In this document: positions 37,604-44,813 of the stretch, in pieces
How positions within the stretch are numbered: the first letter of the stretch is position 1
Layout: each line of letters opens with the position of its first letter
Program-made: the position numbers and the translations under genes
Notes under the pieces: model-generated
Told to the model about the DNA's origin: nothing
Database searches by the model: none
What the model saw: the letters and a program-made list of their open reading frames with translations, nothing else
NCBI RefSeq assembly: GCF_000719335.1
Contig: NZ_JOGB01000004.1
Coordinates: 1-64,000, forward strand
Source: Streptomyces sp. NRRL S-87
GTDB taxonomy: Bacteria; Actinomycetota; Actinomycetes; Streptomycetales; Streptomycetaceae
DNA: 64,000 nucleotides
Reading direction: 5' to 3'

Positions 37604-39430
37604 ATGAGTACGCCGCCCCAGCAGCCCGCCGACGGCTTCGGCGCGCCCCAGGAGCCACCGGCCGGCGGCTTCGGCGCCCCCGTCCCGCCGCCGCCGGGCC
37701 ACCAGCCGGGCGCGCAGCCCGAGGCGCAGCCCGGCTACGGCTACCCGCAGCAGCAGCCCGGCCAGCCCGCCCAGCCGAACCCGTACGGCCAGCCGACGGC
37801 CCCGTACGGCCAGCCGCAGCAGAACCCGTACGGCCAGCCGCAGCCGAACCCGTACGGCCAGCCCACGCCCCCCTACGGGCAGCCGCAGCCGAACCCGTAC
37901 GGCCAGCAGCCCGTCACCCAGCCGATGCACACCGCCGGCGCCCCGACCCCCGGGCGGCCCCCCAAGGCCCCCGGCGACGGCGCCAAGGCCCGCGTCGCGA
38001 TCGTCGTCGCGGCCGTCGTGGCGGTCGCCGCCATCGTCGGCGGCGGCCTCTGGCTCGTGCAGGACAAGGACGGCGGCCCCGAGGGCAGCGGCTCCGACGC
38101 CAAGAACTCCGCCTCCCCCAAGCCGGGGGGCCTGGAGGACGTACCCGTCGGTCCCGCCCTCGAGAGGGCGCCGGCCGATCCCGCGGCCAAGGGCGTCATG
38201 GAGGTCGTCGTTCCCAAGGTCACGAACCTCGTGAACGTCGAGGGATCGTGGCTGACCGACACCGTCTACGCCAAGAGCGACGTCCTCAAGATCGTCGGCT
38301 ACGACGCCGCAACCGGTAGCCCAAAGTGGACCCTGCCGCTGCCCGGCCAGGTCTGCGGCGCCAGCCGCGAGACCTCCAAGGACGGCAAGGCCGCCTTCCT
38401 GTACGCGGCGACCAGGCCCACCGGCACACTGCGCATCTCCCCGTGCACCGAGGTCGGCGTCTTCGACATGAACACGGGCAAGATGGACTGGACGACCTCG
38501 CTCAAGACCGAGGCCGGCGGCGACGCGAAGCTCGACTTCAAGAAGATCACCATCAGCGGCGGGACCGTGGCCGCCGGTGGTCTGAACGGAGGTGCCGCCT
38601 GGAGCCTCGCCGACGGCAAGAACCTGTGGGCGCCCAAGGTCACCGCCGACGGATGCAACGACCGCGGCTACGCGGGCGGCCCGGGCCTGGCGACCGTCCG
38701 CAAGTGCGGCCCGCACGGTGCGCAGTACCTGGAGGTCCAGGAGCTCGATCCGAAGACCGGCGCGCCCCTCTCGACGTACCGGATGTCCCCGGGCATCGAG
38801 TGGGCCTCCATCGTCTCCAGCCGGCCCTTGGTGGTGGCGGCCGACGTCGGCGACACGGCGAGCGACGGCAGCGGCATCTCCGACCTCTTCTCCATCGACG
38901 AGAAGACCGGAAAGCTGCTCCAGCGCATCCCGTTGCCGTCCGACCACTACGCGGCCAAGTGCGAAGCCACCCAGGTCGAGTCCTGCCAGCACATCGTGGT
39001 CGCCAACGGCAAGGTGTACGTGCCCACCGAGGAGCACGAGGTCAAGTCCGGCAGCTTCGACGAGACCAACGAGATCGTCTCGTTCGACATCAAGACCGGC
39101 AAGCAGACCGCGGACCGCTTCGACGCGGGCGAGGACTACACGATGTTCCCGCTCCGCACGGACGGGCCGAACGTCATCGCCTACAAGCGGCCCCCCTACC
39201 AGAAGGGCGGCCAGGTCGTCAGCATCGACACCCAAACCCTGAAGCAGACCGTGCTGATGGAGATGCCCGGCGACGCCGACATCACCGACCCGGAGACGAG
39301 CTTCTCGGCCCAGTTCGCCGAGTACCGCTACGCCAAGGGGAGGCTGTTCATCTCCGAGACGATGATCGACAAGCCGTACACCACCTCGAAGGAGAAGGAC
39401 TACCTCATCGTGAGCTACACGACCGGCTGA
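37604..39430 (+). CDS. Membrane-anchored PQQ-like beta-propeller protein, copy 2
   Basis: A 608-residue paralog of the preceding protein. It repeats the layout: Pro/Gln/Tyr-rich N terminus (PYGQPQPNPYGQ repeats, about 115 residues), one transmembrane helix (VAIVVAAVVAVAAIVGGGLWLV), and an extracytoplasmic propeller with the same cysteine pattern (QVCGASRE/SPCTEVG, DGCNDRG/RKCGPHG, AKCEATQVESCQHIV) and the last segment PETSFSAQFAEYRYAKGRLFISET, which matches the end of copy 1. ATG after GAGAGGTAACCACGCC. The tandem pair must come from duplication; the two are clearly diverged. The ligand or partner is unknown. Confidence 0.85.
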   Translation: MSTPPQQPADGFGAPQEPPAGGFGAPVPPPPGHQPGAQPEAQPGYGYPQQQPGQPAQPNPYGQPTAPYGQPQQNPYGQPQPNPYGQPTPPYGQPQPNPYGQQPVTQPMHTAGAPTPGRPPKAPGDGAKARVAIVVAAVVAVAAIVGGGLWLVQDKDGGPEGSGSDAKNSASPKPGGLEDVPVGPALERAPADPAAKGVMEVVVPKVTNLVNVEGSWLTDTVYAKSDVLKIVGYDAATGSPKWTLPLPGQVCGASRETSKDGKAAFLYAATRPTGTLRISPCTEVGVFDMNTGKMDWTTSLKTEAGGDAKLDFKKITISGGTVAAGGLNGGAAWSLADGKNLWAPKVTADGCNDRGYAGGPGLATVRKCGPHGAQYLEVQELDPKTGAPLSTYRMSPGIEWASIVSSRPLVVAADVGDTASDGSGISDLFSIDEKTGKLLQRIPLPSDHYAAKCEATQVESCQHIVVANGKVYVPTEEHEVKSGSFDETNEIVSFDIKTGKQTADRFDAGEDYTMFPLRTDGPNVIAYKRPPYQKGGQVVSIDTQTLKQTVLMEMPGDADITDPETSFSAQFAEYRYAKGRLFISETMIDKPYTTSKEKDYLIVSYTTG

Positions 39431-39455
39431 CGAGGTAGGTCCGAGCCGCCTTGGG

Positions 39456-39483
39456 GGGCGTCATCCGGCAACGGATGGCGCCC
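39456..39483 (+). terminator. Hairpin after the propeller pair
   Basis: Stem GGGCGTCATCCG/CGGATGGCGCCC (one G-U pair) closed by a GCAA tetraloop, followed by TCTTCGG. It lies 26 nt after the copy 2 stop. Confidence 0.75.
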
Positions 39484-39575
39484 TCTTCGGCCTTCCGGGG
39501 GCTTCTGGGCGGTAACCGGCGCGCGGCGTCGAACAAGCGTGTAGCTTGCCGGGGCAAAAGGGTAGGGGGCACCTG

Positions 39576-40292
39576 ATGGGTGTAAGGGTCATGGTGGTCG
39601 ACGAGCACCGGCTGCTGGCCGAGGCGCTCGCCTCCGCGCTGAAACTGCGCGGGCACCGCGTGCTGGCCGCCGCCGCGCCGGCGGCCGGGGCCGCCGAGCT
39701 CGTCATCAGCCGCGCCCCCGAGGTGTGCCTGCTGGGCACCGCCACGCCCGCGGAACCGGGCGTCTTCGACCCGGTGGTGCGCATCAAGCGCGAGCGCCCG
39801 CAGATCGCCGTGGTGGTGCTCGGCCCGGTGCCGAGCCCGCGCGGGATCGCGGCCGCCTTCGCCGCCGGCGCCTCGGGGTACGTGCGCCAGGACGAGCGCA
39901 TCGAGGGCGTCGAGCGCGCCCTGGCCAAGGCGCGGGCCGGCGAGGCCGCGGTGTCCCCGCAGCTCCTCCAGGGCGCGTTCGCGGAGCTCCTCAACCCCGC
40001 GGCGGCCCCCGACGACGAGGGCAGCCGGCTGCTGCAGCTGCTGACCCCGCGCGAGGTCGAGGTGCTCGTGCGGGTGGCCGAGGGCGAGGACACCCGGGTC
40101 ATCGCCGCCGGCATGAGCATCGCGCCGAGCACCGCCCGCACGCACGTTCAGCGGGTGCTGATGAAGCTCGGGGTCGGCTCGCGGCTGGAGGCGGCCGCGC
40201 TGGCCGCCCGTACCGGGCTGCTGGACCGCGCGGGGACCGCGCCCCTGCCTCCGGTCCCCTCGATCCCGCTGCAGCCCGGCCCGCGCGAGTGA
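39576..40292 (+). CDS. LuxR-type response regulator with degenerate receiver
   Basis: A 238-residue protein with an N-terminal receiver-like domain (MGVRVMVVDEHRLLAEALA) and a C-terminal LuxR/NarL HTH (LTPREVEVLVRVAEG then SIAPSTARTHVQRVLMKLG). The receiver keeps an acidic pair (Asp9-Glu10), but the site where the phosphorylated aspartate should be is Gly54 (APEVCLLGTATP), and the conserved lysine is replaced (GYVRQD). It thus probably works without phosphorylation. ATG at 39576 follows GGTAGGGGGC. Flanked by the propeller pair and galE; a second LuxR regulator with an intact receiver lies beyond galE. Confidence 0.86.
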   Translation: MGVRVMVVDEHRLLAEALASALKLRGHRVLAAAAPAAGAAELVISRAPEVCLLGTATPAEPGVFDPVVRIKRERPQIAVVVLGPVPSPRGIAAAFAAGASGYVRQDERIEGVERALAKARAGEAAVSPQLLQGAFAELLNPAAAPDDEGSRLLQLLTPREVEVLVRVAEGEDTRVIAAGMSIAPSTARTHVQRVLMKLGVGSRLEAAALAARTGLLDRAGTAPLPPVPSIPLQPGPRE

Positions 40293-40512
40293 CCGCTCCG
40301 GGCGCCTGACCGGCCCTGGCGCCCCACCGGCCCTGGCGCGGGACCGGTCCCGCCCGCGTGCCGTCCCCGTGGGGGAGCGCGCCCGCGCGCACGCCGTCCC
40401 CCGCGGGTGACCTCCCCGTACCGGCGTTGACGGACGCGGACCCCGCACAGCCCGGTCTGGCATCGTGGCGCCGCGAGTTCCACCCCATCCCCTGCGAGAG
40501 GGAGCGAGCAAA

Positions 40513-41490
40513 GTGAGCAAGTACCTGGTCACGGGCGGCGCCGGCTACGTCGGCAGCGTGGTCGCCGCGCACCTGCTGGAAGCCGGCCACGAAGTGGTCG
40601 TCCTGGACGACCTGTCCACCGGCCACCGCCGCGGAGTGCCCGCGGGCGCGACGTACGTCAAGGGCCGGATCCAGGACGCCGGCCGCCACCTGGACGGCTC
40701 CTTCGACGCGGTCCTGCACTTCGCCGCCTCCTCGCAGGTCGGCGAGTCGGTGGCGAACCCCGGCAAGTACTGGGACAACAACGTCGGCGGCACCCTGGAA
40801 CTCCTGGGCGCCATGCGGGCGGCTGGTGTGCGGACGCTGGTGTTCTCCTCCACCGCCGCCACCTACGGGGAGCCCGCCGAAGGTCTGCTGACCGAGGCGT
40901 CGGTCACCGCGCCGACCAACCCCTACGGGGCCTCCAAGCTCGCCGTGGACCACATGATCGCCGGGGAGTGCGCGGCGCACGGCCTGGCCGCCGTCTCGCT
41001 GCGCTACTTCAACGTGGCCGGCGCCTACGGGGAGTACGGCGAGCGCCACGACCCAGAGACCCACCTCATCCCGCTGGTCCTCCAAGTGGCCCTCGGACAG
41101 CGCGCGTCGATCTCGGTCTTCGGCGACGACTACCCCACCCCGGACGGCACCTGCGTCCGCGACTACATCCACGTGGCCGACCTCGCCGAGGCCCACCTCT
41201 CCGCCCTTGAGGCGGCGACGGCGGGCGAGCACCTGGTGTGCAACCTCGGCAACGGCAGCGGCTTCTCGGTCCGCGAGGTCATCGAGACCGTCCGCAAGGT
41301 CACCGGCCGGGACGTCCCCGAGGTCATCGCTCCGCGCCGGCCCGGCGACCCCGCGGTGCTGGTCGCCTCGGCCGCCACGGCCCGCGAGCGGCTCGGGTGG
41401 ACCCCGCGCCGCTCCGACCTCGCCGGCATCGTCACCGACGCCTGGGAGTTCGCCCTCCGCCGCGAGGCCGAACGCGCCGACGGCGCATAG
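40513..41490 (+). CDS. galE: UDP-glucose 4-epimerase
   Basis: A 325-residue extended SDR enzyme that interconverts UDP-glucose and UDP-galactose, with NAD as bound cofactor. Motifs: GGAGYVGS (residues 8-15), the YGASK catalytic pair (Tyr138, Lys142), LRYFNVAGA and [20 protein letters not shown] start with GGGAGCGAGCAAA upstream. Together with galU at the other end of the window it belongs to sugar-nucleotide supply. A perfect 16-bp palindrome lies directly after the stop. Confidence 0.93.
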   Translation: MSKYLVTGGAGYVGSVVAAHLLEAGHEVVVLDDLSTGHRRGVPAGATYVKGRIQDAGRHLDGSFDAVLHFAASSQVGESVANPGKYWDNNVGGTLELLGAMRAAGVRTLVFSSTAATYGEPAEGLLTEASVTAPTNPYGASKLAVDHMIAGECAAHGLAAVSLRYFNVAGAYGEYGERHDPETHLIPLVLQVALGQRASISVFGDDYPTPDGTCVRDYIHVADLAEAHLSALEAATAGEHLVCNLGNGSGFSVREVIETVRKVTGRDVPEVIAPRRPGDPAVLVASAATARERLGWTPRRSDLAGIVTDAWEFALRREAERADGA

Positions 41491-41494
41491 GCGT

Positions 41495-41510
41495 CGCACC
41501 GGCCGGTGCG
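41495..41510. terminator. 16-bp palindrome after galE
   Basis: CGCACCGGCCGGTGCG is a perfect palindrome 4 nt after the galE stop, and two partial copies of GCACGGCCGGTGCG follow within 40 nt. A terminator or structured 3' end is likely. Confidence 0.5.
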
Positions 41511-42053
41511 CGGCCGGCGCACGGCCGGTGCGCCCGGCGCACGGTGCCGCGCCCCCGTGCGACCCCCGGTCCCGGAGGAACCGCGGGGGCGCTCGCCGTC
41601 GCAGGGTCGAGGCGCACGCGCCCGGGGGTGCGCCGGGGTCGCGCACCCTGCGCGGGCGCTCGTTGCGTACACGCCGCGTGATGCGACCCGAGTGCACCCA
41701 TACACCGAACAGGGGGCGGTTTTCGGCCATGCCGGAGGTTTGTCGAACGTCCGGTTCCGCCCCCACTGGGCGAACTCCCCGTGCCGTCCTTCGGAGTTCC
41801 GTATGGCCACCGCCCAAAGAGGCGGAGAAAACTTCCGGGATTCGGCCAACTCCGGGGCCCCGTCCCCGTACGCTGATGAGCGGCACCGGTGGGGGCCGGT
41901 GCTGATTCAGGGGTCGAGACAGTCGGGTACGACGTCCGGGCCGGGGTAGCAGTCCAGTTGCGGCGGCGGCCGTGACACCGGACCGCGGAACACCCAGCTC
42001 CGTTCCGGGCGTCGTACCCGCGCCGGTCCGTTCCCCGACCCTTGGGGGTGTCT
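41511..42053. other. 543-bp gap between galE and the second LuxR gene
   Basis: I find no gene here. The first part is GC-rich with GCGC-type short repeats. The second half (from about 41700) is less GC-rich, contains stretches such as CGGAGAAAACTTCCGGGATTCGG and probably holds the promoter of the LuxR gene at 42054; no individual -35/-10 pair can be defended. Confidence 0.4.
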
Positions 42054-42854
42054 GTGGTTCGTATCCGGGTCCTCGTGGTGGACGATCACCGCATCTTCGC
42101 CGAATCGCTGGCCGCGGCGCTCGCGGCCGAGCCCGACGTGGACGTGTCCGCGGCCGGCAGCGGTCCGGCCGCCTTGCGCTGTCTGGACCGCGCGGCGGCC
42201 GAAGGGCGCAGGTTCGACGTGCTGCTGGTGGACGCCGACCTCGGCGCCGCGGCCGGGTCCCCGCCCGGCGGTGGGGCGGCGGTCCGCGTCCCCGAGCCGG
42301 GCGGCGGGCCCTCACCCGGCCCGCGCTGGGAGGGGCCGCCGGACGGCATCGCGCTGGTCGCGAGCGTGCGCGGCGCCCAACCCGCGGTCCGTACGGTCGT
42401 CCTCGCCGAGCGCGACGACCCCCGCCGGGCGGCGCTGGCCCTGCAGGCCGGGGCCTCCGGCTGGGTGGCCAAGGACTGCTCGCTCTCCCGCCTGCTCGCC
42501 GTCATCCGCGGCGTGCTGCGGGAGGAGACGCACCTGCCGCCGGCGCTGCTCACCGGGGTCCTGCGGGAGCTGACGGCGGCCCGCAAGCACCGCACCGACA
42601 GCGAGCGCCTGGTGGAGTCCCTGACCCCGCGCGAGCACGAGGTGCTGCGGTGCATGGTGGCCGGACTCAACCGCAAGGACGTGGCCGCGCGCCTCTTCCT
42701 CTCCCCGCACACCGTGCGCACGCACATGCAGAACGTGCTGGGGAAGCTGGGTGTGCACTCGACCCTCGCCGCCGTGGCGCTCGCCCGGCGGGCCGGCGTA
42801 CGGCCGGTGGAGCTACCCGGGGATGTTGTCGAACGGAGCGGTCAACTGGCGTAG
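42054..42854 (+). CDS. LuxR-type response regulator with insertion in the receiver
   Basis: A 266-residue NarL-type regulator. The receiver has Asp10-Asp11 (VLVVDDHRIF), the phosphorylation aspartate at about residue 60 (LLVDADLG) and the lysine in SGWVAKD, so it can be phosphorylated. Between the phospho-site loop and the next helix it carries an extra Gly/Pro-rich stretch of about 35 residues (from SPPGGGAAV to WEGPPDG). The LuxR HTH (LTPREHEVLRCMVAGLNRKDVA, then HTVRTHMQNVLGKLG) is normal. Of TTG 42042, GTG 42048 and GTG 42054 I prefer the last because GGGGG is well placed. Its 3' end overlaps the convergent marR gene by 42 bp. No partner kinase is adjacent. Confidence 0.87.
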   Translation: MVRIRVLVVDDHRIFAESLAAALAAEPDVDVSAAGSGPAALRCLDRAAAEGRRFDVLLVDADLGAAAGSPPGGGAAVRVPEPGGGPSPGPRWEGPPDGIALVASVRGAQPAVRTVVLAERDDPRRAALALQAGASGWVAKDCSLSRLLAVIRGVLREETHLPPALLTGVLRELTAARKHRTDSERLVESLTPREHEVLRCMVAGLNRKDVAARLFLSPHTVRTHMQNVLGKLGVHSTLAAVALARRAGVRPVELPGDVVERSGQLA

Positions 42855-43310
42855 CAGTCCCGCCAGTTCCGTGCGCCGCTCGCGCGGGAGCCGGGCCAGG
42901 ATGGCCCGCTCCTGGGCGAGCAGGCCGGCCAGGGCCTGGTCGGCGCTTTCGCGACCCTCGGGGGTGAGGCGGACCAGGACGCCGCGCCGGTCGCTGGGGT
43001 CCGGGAGGCGCTCGACCAGGCCCTTCTTGGCGAGCCGGTCGATGCGGTTGGTCATCGTCCCCGAGGTGACCAGCGTCTGCGTCAGTAGCTGGCCGGGGGA
43101 GAGCTGGTAGGGGGCGCCGGCGCGGCGCAGCGACGTGAGGACGTCGAACTCCCAGGGCTCCAGGTTGTGCTCGGCGAACGCAAGGCGGCGGGCCCGGTCG
43201 AGGTGGCGGGCGAGCCTGCTGACCCGACTGAGCACTTCGAGCGGTTCCACGTCGAGGTCAGGGCGCTCCCGACGCCATGCCGCGACCAATCGGTCGACCT
43301 CGTCCTCCAT
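42813..43310 (-). CDS. MarR family transcriptional regulator
   Basis: A 165-residue winged-helix regulator with the MarR fold: LARHLDRARRLAFAEHNLEPWEFDVLTSLRR, the recognition region PGQLLTQTLVTSGTMTNRIDRLAKKGLVERLP, and the wing DPSDRRGVLVRLTPEG. It is divergent from the methyltransferase gene, and the gap contains a perfect 14-bp dyad, 36 nt before the marR start, so auto-repression and control of the methyltransferase-VOC pair are likely. The signal is unknown. The end of the gene overlaps the LuxR gene on the other strand by 42 bp; both reading frames keep family-like C termini. Confidence 0.9.
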   Translation of the reverse strand: MEDEVDRLVAAWRRERPDLDVEPLEVLSRVSRLARHLDRARRLAFAEHNLEPWEFDVLTSLRRAGAPYQLSPGQLLTQTLVTSGTMTNRIDRLAKKGLVERLPDPSDRRGVLVRLTPEGRESADQALAGLLAQERAILARLPRERRTELAGLLRQLTAPFDNIPG

Positions 43311-43345
43311 GCCGATCAGTGTAAGGGGTCTGTCGATGTGAAGTC

Positions 43346-43359
43346 TCTTGACGTCAAGA
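43346..43359. promoter_or_regulatory. Perfect 14-bp dyad, probable MarR operator
   Basis: TCTTGACGTCAAGA lies in the marR/methyltransferase intergenic region. Its arms (TCTTGA/TCAAGA) and AT-rich shoulder (ATATATTTTC) resemble operators of Streptomyces MarR proteins such as those of the OhrR/HucR kind. Confidence 0.75.
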
Positions 43360-43440
43360 TATATTTTCGACGACCATGGGGCATGGAGGGCCCGGAACAG
43401 CTTCCGCTTTAGCTCGCCCAGCCAGTAGGGAGGCTCGAAC

Positions 43441-44319
43441 ATGCATTCCGATACCGCGCCGTCCACGAGCTCCGCGGCGACCACCACGGTCGCGGCCCCC
43501 GCGCCGCCCGTGTGGGACCCCCAGCAGTACCTGCGGCACGCGGACCACCGCACCCGGCCGTTCACCGACCTCCTCGCCCGGATACCGGAGCTCCCGGCCC
43601 CCGCCGACCGCCCGCTGCGCATCGCCGACCTAGGCTGCGGCCCCGGCAACGTCACCGTCCTCCTCGCCGACCGGTGGCCCGGGGCCCGCATCACCGGCTT
43701 CGACCTCTCGCCCGAGATGCTCGCCCGCGCCGACCAGGAGTACGCCGGCCCCACCAAGGGCGGCGGCACCCTCGACTTCCGCCGGGCCGACCTCGCGCGC
43801 TGGGTCCCCGAGGAGCCGTACGACCTGATCGTCTCCAACGCGGCCCTCCAATGGGTGCCCAGCCACCCCGGCTCGTTCCCGGCCTGGGTCAACGCCCTCC
43901 CTCCCGGAGGCACGTTCGCCTTCCAGATCCCCGGCAACTTCACCTCCCCCAGCCACGCCCTGCTCGCCGCCCTGTGCGACACCCCGCGCTGGCGCGACCG
44001 GCTCGCCGGCCACGGCGCCCGCTACATCCACCTCCTCGAACCGGCCGAGTACCTCGCCCGCCTCACGGAACTCGGCTGCACCGCCGACGTCTGGGAGACC
44101 ACCTACTACCAGCTGCTCCAAGGACCCGACCCGGTCCTCGACTGGGTGAAGGGCACCGCCCTGCGTCCCGTCCTGACCGCCCTCCGGGACGACCCCGCCG
44201 CCACCGAGCACTTCCTCGGGCAGTACCGCGACCTGCTGCGCAGCGCCTATCCGCCCGGCCCGCGCGGCACCGTCTTCCCGTTCCGGCGGATCTTCGCCAT
44301 CGCCCGCAAGGAGGCCTGA
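43441..44319 (+). CDS. tam: Trans-aconitate 2-methyltransferase-like enzyme
   Basis: A 292-residue class I SAM methyltransferase. Motif I is IADLGCGPGNVTVLLADRW, followed by GFDLSPEMLARA, the family-typical SNAALQWVPSHP and a C-terminal part with YYQLLQGPDPVLDWVKGTALRP and FPFRRIFAIAR, which matches Tam of E. coli. Tam methylates trans-aconitate, a spontaneous product of cis-aconitate that inhibits the citrate cycle. An alanine/threonine-rich N-terminal extension of about 20 residues is present. ATG start after GTAGGGAGGCTCGAAC. The stop overlaps the ATG of the VOC gene by one base. Confidence 0.88.
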   Translation: MHSDTAPSTSSAATTTVAAPAPPVWDPQQYLRHADHRTRPFTDLLARIPELPAPADRPLRIADLGCGPGNVTVLLADRWPGARITGFDLSPEMLARADQEYAGPTKGGGTLDFRRADLARWVPEEPYDLIVSNAALQWVPSHPGSFPAWVNALPPGGTFAFQIPGNFTSPSHALLAALCDTPRWRDRLAGHGARYIHLLEPAEYLARLTELGCTADVWETTYYQLLQGPDPVLDWVKGTALRPVLTALRDDPAATEHFLGQYRDLLRSAYPPGPRGTVFPFRRIFAIARKEA

Positions 44320-44681
44320 TGCTCGTCGCCGTCGACCACGTCCAGCTCGCGGCACCGCCCGGGTCCGAGGACCTGCTGCGCACCTACTACACCGAGGTGC
44401 TGGGCATGACCGAGGTCCCCAAACCCCCGGTACTCGCGGCGCGCGGGGGGTGCTGGTTCGCGGCCGGCCCGGTGCAGCTGCACCTGGGCACCGAGGCGGA
44501 CTTCCGTCCGGCACGCAAAGCCCACCCCGGTCTGAGAGTCCGTGAGATCGAGGCGTACGCCCGACGCCTGGAGGAGCGCGGGGCCAAGGTGGTCTGGGAC
44601 GACAACCTCCCCGGCCACCGGCGCTTCTACTCCGAGGACCCGGTCGGCAACCGGCTGGAGTTCCTCGAACCGCTCGACTGA
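44319..44681 (+). CDS. VOC family protein (glyoxalase/dioxygenase fold)
   Basis: A 120-residue protein of the vicinal oxygen chelate fold with two beta-alpha-beta-beta-beta modules. The start VDHVQLAAPPG carries the first putative metal His, and EFLEPLD at the end carries the Glu; LHLGTEADF gives another His. Members bind metals or drugs, isomerise, or open rings; the reaction is not defined here. The ATG overlaps the methyltransferase stop (TGATG). The pair is likely controlled by MarR through the dyad upstream of tam. Confidence 0.85.
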   Translation: MLVAVDHVQLAAPPGSEDLLRTYYTEVLGMTEVPKPPVLAARGGCWFAAGPVQLHLGTEADFRPARKAHPGLRVREIEAYARRLEERGAKVVWDDNLPGHRRFYSEDPVGNRLEFLEPLD

Positions 44682-44682
44682 C

Positions 44683-44709
44683 GGGCGGGCCCCTCGGGGA
44701 GGCCCGCCC
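44683..44709. terminator. Hairpin between the VOC gene and the FG-GAP array
   Basis: Perfect 9-bp arms GGGCGGGCC and GGCCCGCCC around a 9-nt loop, 2 nt after the VOC stop, in a convergent junction. Confidence 0.7.
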
Positions 44710-44738
44710 ACCACGGCCCGCAGGGCCGGGCACACGAC

Positions 44739-44776
44739 GGCGCCCCGGCACCGGAAACCCCCGGTGCCGTGGCGCC
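44739..44776. terminator. Second hairpin at the VOC/FG-GAP junction
   Basis: Inner arms CGGCACCGG and CCGGTGCCG (6-nt loop) plus outer arms GGCGCC/GGCGCC form a two-part stem 38 nt after the stop of FG-GAP gene 1 (minus strand). It can serve the leftward transcript. Confidence 0.7.
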
Positions 44777-44813
44777 GCCCCGCGCACGGGCCGCGCGGCC
44801 CGTACGCCACCGC

